From contig NZ_JAEVYN010000002.1 in NCBI RefSeq assembly GCF_016807185.1, positions 1,482,528 to 1,546,527 of the forward strand: a stretch of 64,000 bases of DNA, in the 5' to 3' direction. A program made the position numbers and the translations under genes. Origin of the DNA: Leptolyngbya sp. Cla-17. GTDB taxonomy: Bacteria > Cyanobacteriota > Cyanobacteriia > Leptolyngbyales > Leptolyngbyaceae. Below are positions 61,674-64,000 of this stretch, piece after piece (position 1 is the stretch's first letter; each line of letters starts with the position of its first letter). Under the pieces are notes generated by a model that saw only the letters and a list, made by a program, of their open reading frames with translations, ran no database searches and was not told the origin of the DNA.

Positions 61674-63350
61674 ATGTTGAAATTAATTAAAAATTCTTTC
61701 CTGCTCAGTCCTGCTTTGTTGGCGGCGATCGCAATTTCGTCAGTATCGGCTCAAGAAAAAACGGCTGCATCAGTATTAGACATCTCTGAAGTGGCCCAGT
61801 TTGAGGCTGAGCCAATCACGGAAGATGGGCTAGAGCAAGTCACCTCTGTTGCTCAGCTAACGGATGTTAGACCAACCGATTGGGCGTTTCAAGCGCTGCA
61901 ATCGTTGGTAGAGCGCTATGGCTGCATCGTGGGTTATCCCGACAAAACTTTTCGCGGCAATCGGGCACTCACCCGCTACGAGTTTGCCGCTGGTTTAAAC
62001 GCCTGCCTAGATAAAATTCAGGAGTTAATTGCCGCTGCAACGGCGGATTTTGTTAAAAAAGAAGACTTGGAAATAGTCAAAAAGCTTCAGGAAGAGTTTG
62101 CGGCTGAGTTGTCGGCACTGCGGGGTCGTGTTGAAGGTTTGGAGGTTCGTACGGCAACCCTGGAGAAGCAGCAGTTTTCTACCACCACAAAAATCAGTGG
62201 TGAAGTTGTGTTTGGCGTGGTTAGCGCCTTTACCGGACAAGATGCAATTGGGCGCGATATTCCTAGAACTACGATTGTGGGTAATCGCGTTCGGCTTGAC
62301 TTCGACACGACCTTCACGGGTGCAGATTTACTGAGAACCCGCTTGCAAGCCACTAGCCTCAATGCTCTTTCAGGTGCCTCGACTTTTACGCCTGAAGGGG
62401 ATCTACGGTTTGCGGGAGCAGCCTTTGATAATGACAACAATAACTCAGTTGGCATTGATGCGTTGCTCTACCAGTTTCCCGTAGGTGAAAAGCTGACAGT
62501 AGTGCTGGAAGCCAATGCGGGTGCGATCGATGACTTCACCGATACGATTAATCCTTTCTTGGATGGAGATGGTGGCATCGGCGCACTGACCCAATTTGGT
62601 ACTCGCAATCCTATTTACTACTTACTCAATGGTACGGGGATCGGTTTGCAGTATCAATTGAATGATTTTATTGAGATCAGTGCAGGGTATCTAGCCAATG
62701 ATGCTAGCTCTCCATCACAAGGTGGAGGACTGTTTAATGGACCCTATGGCGCGATCGCTCAACTGACTTTAAGACCGTCGGAACAATTCACTGTTGGTTT
62801 GACTTACATTCATGCCTACAACACTGACTTTACCGCTAATGGTTCGACAGGCAGCAACCGCGCCAACTTGCGATCCACTCTAGCTAATAATCCTTTGCTA
62901 TTAGATCCGTTTACAGGGCTGGATATTCCCACTTCTAGCAACGCCTATGGAGCAGGGGCATCTTTCCAGTTCAGTCCTAAGTTTGTGATCAATGGCTCGG
63001 TGGGTTACACCAAGACCCGCACTCTTGCAACGCGAGGTTTGCTACCACGGGGTGATATCGACATTTGGAACTGGGCAGTGGGCTTGGCATTTCCCGATTT
63101 GCTGAAAGATGGCAGCGTCGGCGGCATAATTGTTGGCATGGAACCCCGAGTTTCTGGAGTTTCTAGCGGACTTAGAGCGGCGATCGGTCGAGATCCCAGC
63201 ACCTCCATTCACGTAGAAGCATTTTATCAATACCGCGTCAATGACAACATCTCGATTACTCCGGGTGTGGTGTGGCTAACGGCTCCCGACCACAATGAAC
63301 GGAACCAAGATGTGGTGATTGGCACCGTTAGAACCACTTTCACATTCTAA
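61674..63350 (+). CDS. iron uptake porin (SLH + OprB-type)
   Basis: A 558-residue outer-membrane protein. The N-terminal signal peptide ends near SAQEKT. Residues about 62-125 are an S-layer homology domain (TDVRPTDWAFQALQSLVERYGCIVGYPDKTFRGNRALTRYEFAAGLNACLDKI). A short coiled coil follows (130-170), then a beta-barrel with alternating strands (KISGEVVFGVVSAFTG; RVRLDFDTTF; GTGIGLQYQLNDFIEISAGY) that closes with a C-terminal TVRTTFTF strand. This is the cyanobacterial SLH-porin family, annotated as iron uptake porins. The Fur box upstream agrees with iron-linked expression. Confidence 0.92.
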   Translation: MLKLIKNSFLLSPALLAAIAISSVSAQEKTAASVLDISEVAQFEAEPITEDGLEQVTSVAQLTDVRPTDWAFQALQSLVERYGCIVGYPDKTFRGNRALTRYEFAAGLNACLDKIQELIAAATADFVKKEDLEIVKKLQEEFAAELSALRGRVEGLEVRTATLEKQQFSTTTKISGEVVFGVVSAFTGQDAIGRDIPRTTIVGNRVRLDFDTTFTGADLLRTRLQATSLNALSGASTFTPEGDLRFAGAAFDNDNNNSVGIDALLYQFPVGEKLTVVLEANAGAIDDFTDTINPFLDGDGGIGALTQFGTRNPIYYLLNGTGIGLQYQLNDFIEISAGYLANDASSPSQGGGLFNGPYGAIAQLTLRPSEQFTVGLTYIHAYNTDFTANGSTGSNRANLRSTLANNPLLLDPFTGLDIPTSSNAYGAGASFQFSPKFVINGSVGYTKTRTLATRGLLPRGDIDIWNWAVGLAFPDLLKDGSVGGIIVGMEPRVSGVSSGLRAAIGRDPSTSIHVEAFYQYRVNDNISITPGVVWLTAPDHNERNQDVVIGTVRTTFTF

Positions 63351-63444
63351 ATTTTTGTGAGTGCCCAGCATTTGGAGCAGGTTTAAGAGCAGTTTCCAAC
63401 CATGAGTCATCCCATGTTGCGCCCTCACCCACATACTTGCCATG

Positions 63445-63993
63445 TTATGAGAGCGTTTTTTGCAGCGTGTAGTGGGTGTGACCGGGTGGATAGTCAGCTA
63501 ACACTCCAGCTATCTCGTATCCTAATTTTTCGTAAAAACCTTTTGCTTGAAAACTTAAAGTGCTAACCCGTGCGGAGGTACAACCGCGTTTTTGGGCTGC
63601 TTGTTCTGCTAGCCGCATCAAGCGATCGCCGTATCCTTGTCGTCTCAGCGGTTCATCGATCCAAAGCAAATCAATCTCTAGCCAGTTCCAGTTAGAAGTG
63701 AACCCAATCAAGCCACCTAAAATTGTCTGATGTTCATCCATTAAAAACAGATGGAGCGGATGCGGCTGTCGTTTAATGGTAAAAAATGGCTGAGCGGTTG
63801 AAACGCTGTGGTTATATTCTCGTAACCGAGTATCGATCAGATTGCAATAGCTTGGAATAGGGACATCGAATAAACAGATTTGATGGGCTTGAAAATGTTC
63901 TACACAGCAACCAAGGTCATGTTGAGTCTTTAAAGCGGTTGCATAAGCCTTCACTTGAAGGTCGATCCCCGTGATAGCAGTGCCCACTACCAC
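63445..63993 (-). CDS. GNAT family acetyltransferase (start near or beyond the window edge)
   Basis: A 182-residue frame with a GNAT acetyl-CoA-binding site: RQGYGDRLMRLAEQAAQKRG (motif A, with the RxxGxG-like RRQGYG), then ARVSTLSFQAKGFYEKLGYEIAGVL (motif B). The core is about residues 60-180. The frame is open to the end of the window beyond the GTG at 63993, so the true start may lie outside. The target molecule is unknown. Confidence 0.85.
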   Translation of the reverse strand: MVVGTAITGIDLQVKAYATALKTQHDLGCCVEHFQAHQICLFDVPIPSYCNLIDTRLREYNHSVSTAQPFFTIKRQPHPLHLFLMDEHQTILGGLIGFTSNWNWLEIDLLWIDEPLRRQGYGDRLMRLAEQAAQKRGCTSARVSTLSFQAKGFYEKLGYEIAGVLADYPPGHTHYTLQKTLS

Positions 63994-64000
63994 CGCATAG

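Overview
The window comes from a cyanobacterial chromosome. It has a complete kaiA-kaiB-kaiC clock cluster, a carotenoid C-3',4' desaturase (CrtD), a small photosystem-II-type membrane protein, an SLH/OprB-type porin, several families largely confined to cyanobacteria (DUF5340, DUF3370), and very frequent HIP1 octamers (GCGATCGC). The genus cannot be fixed from the sequence; a Leptolyngbya/Oscillatoria-like filamentous form is a guess.

Layout. 0-4.7 kb: the end of a CHAT-domain protein, an FHA-PrsW membrane protease with a small membrane partner, peptide deformylase, a beta-CASP-like metallo-hydrolase and a 40-aa Psb35-like protein. 4.7-15.4 kb: two giant RTX exoproteins. One is an ExeM/NucH-type nuclease. 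The other stacks a nuclease-like, a phytase-like, a beta-propeller phytase and a PhoD-like domain. Together they look like a phosphorus-scavenging pair, preceded by a possible Pho box and a leader terminator. 15.5-20.4 kb: three different insertion sequences around a cyclic-nucleotide-binding protein: IS630 type, a DUF6399 element with terminal repeats and a 5-bp duplication, and IS1 type with a programmed-frameshift signal and an 8-bp duplication. 20.6-32.5 kb: housekeeping genes (crtD, trpC, lpdA, an rRNA/tRNA methyltransferase, tRNA-Leu, murA, an M48 protease, a GT39 glycosyltransferase). 32.5-39.3 kb: a CBS/histidine-kinase protein with degenerate receivers, divergent from kaiABC. 39.4-50.9 kb: a C39 peptidase, purU, a DUF4340 protein, an AT-rich HIP1-free patch with an AAA ATPase + Toprim (DUF3226) pair and an orphan HicB, DUF3370, a pyroglutamyl peptidase, hisH-rsmD and sbcC.

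50.8-55.0 kb is the most unusual architecture. The last 152 bp of sbcC recur about 4 kb downstream with five differences. The segment between the copies holds an IS110 transposase (with a possible bridge-RNA leader), a DUF805 gene, a 3 x 40-bp repeat array and a Uma2 gene. This looks like an insertion that rebuilt the gene end, or an old duplication. 55.0-64.0 kb: a fatty acid desaturase, Dps, devB-devC without devA, a membrane-anchored unknown, a HAD phosphatase, a Fur-box-preceded iron porin and a GNAT acetyltransferase.

The best candidates for something undescribed are the multi-phosphatase exoprotein, the DUF6399 element, the duplicated sbcC end with its cargo, the IS110 leader RNA and the ATPase/Toprim pair. 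All functional statements are from reading the sequence and recalled family knowledge; no database search was run.
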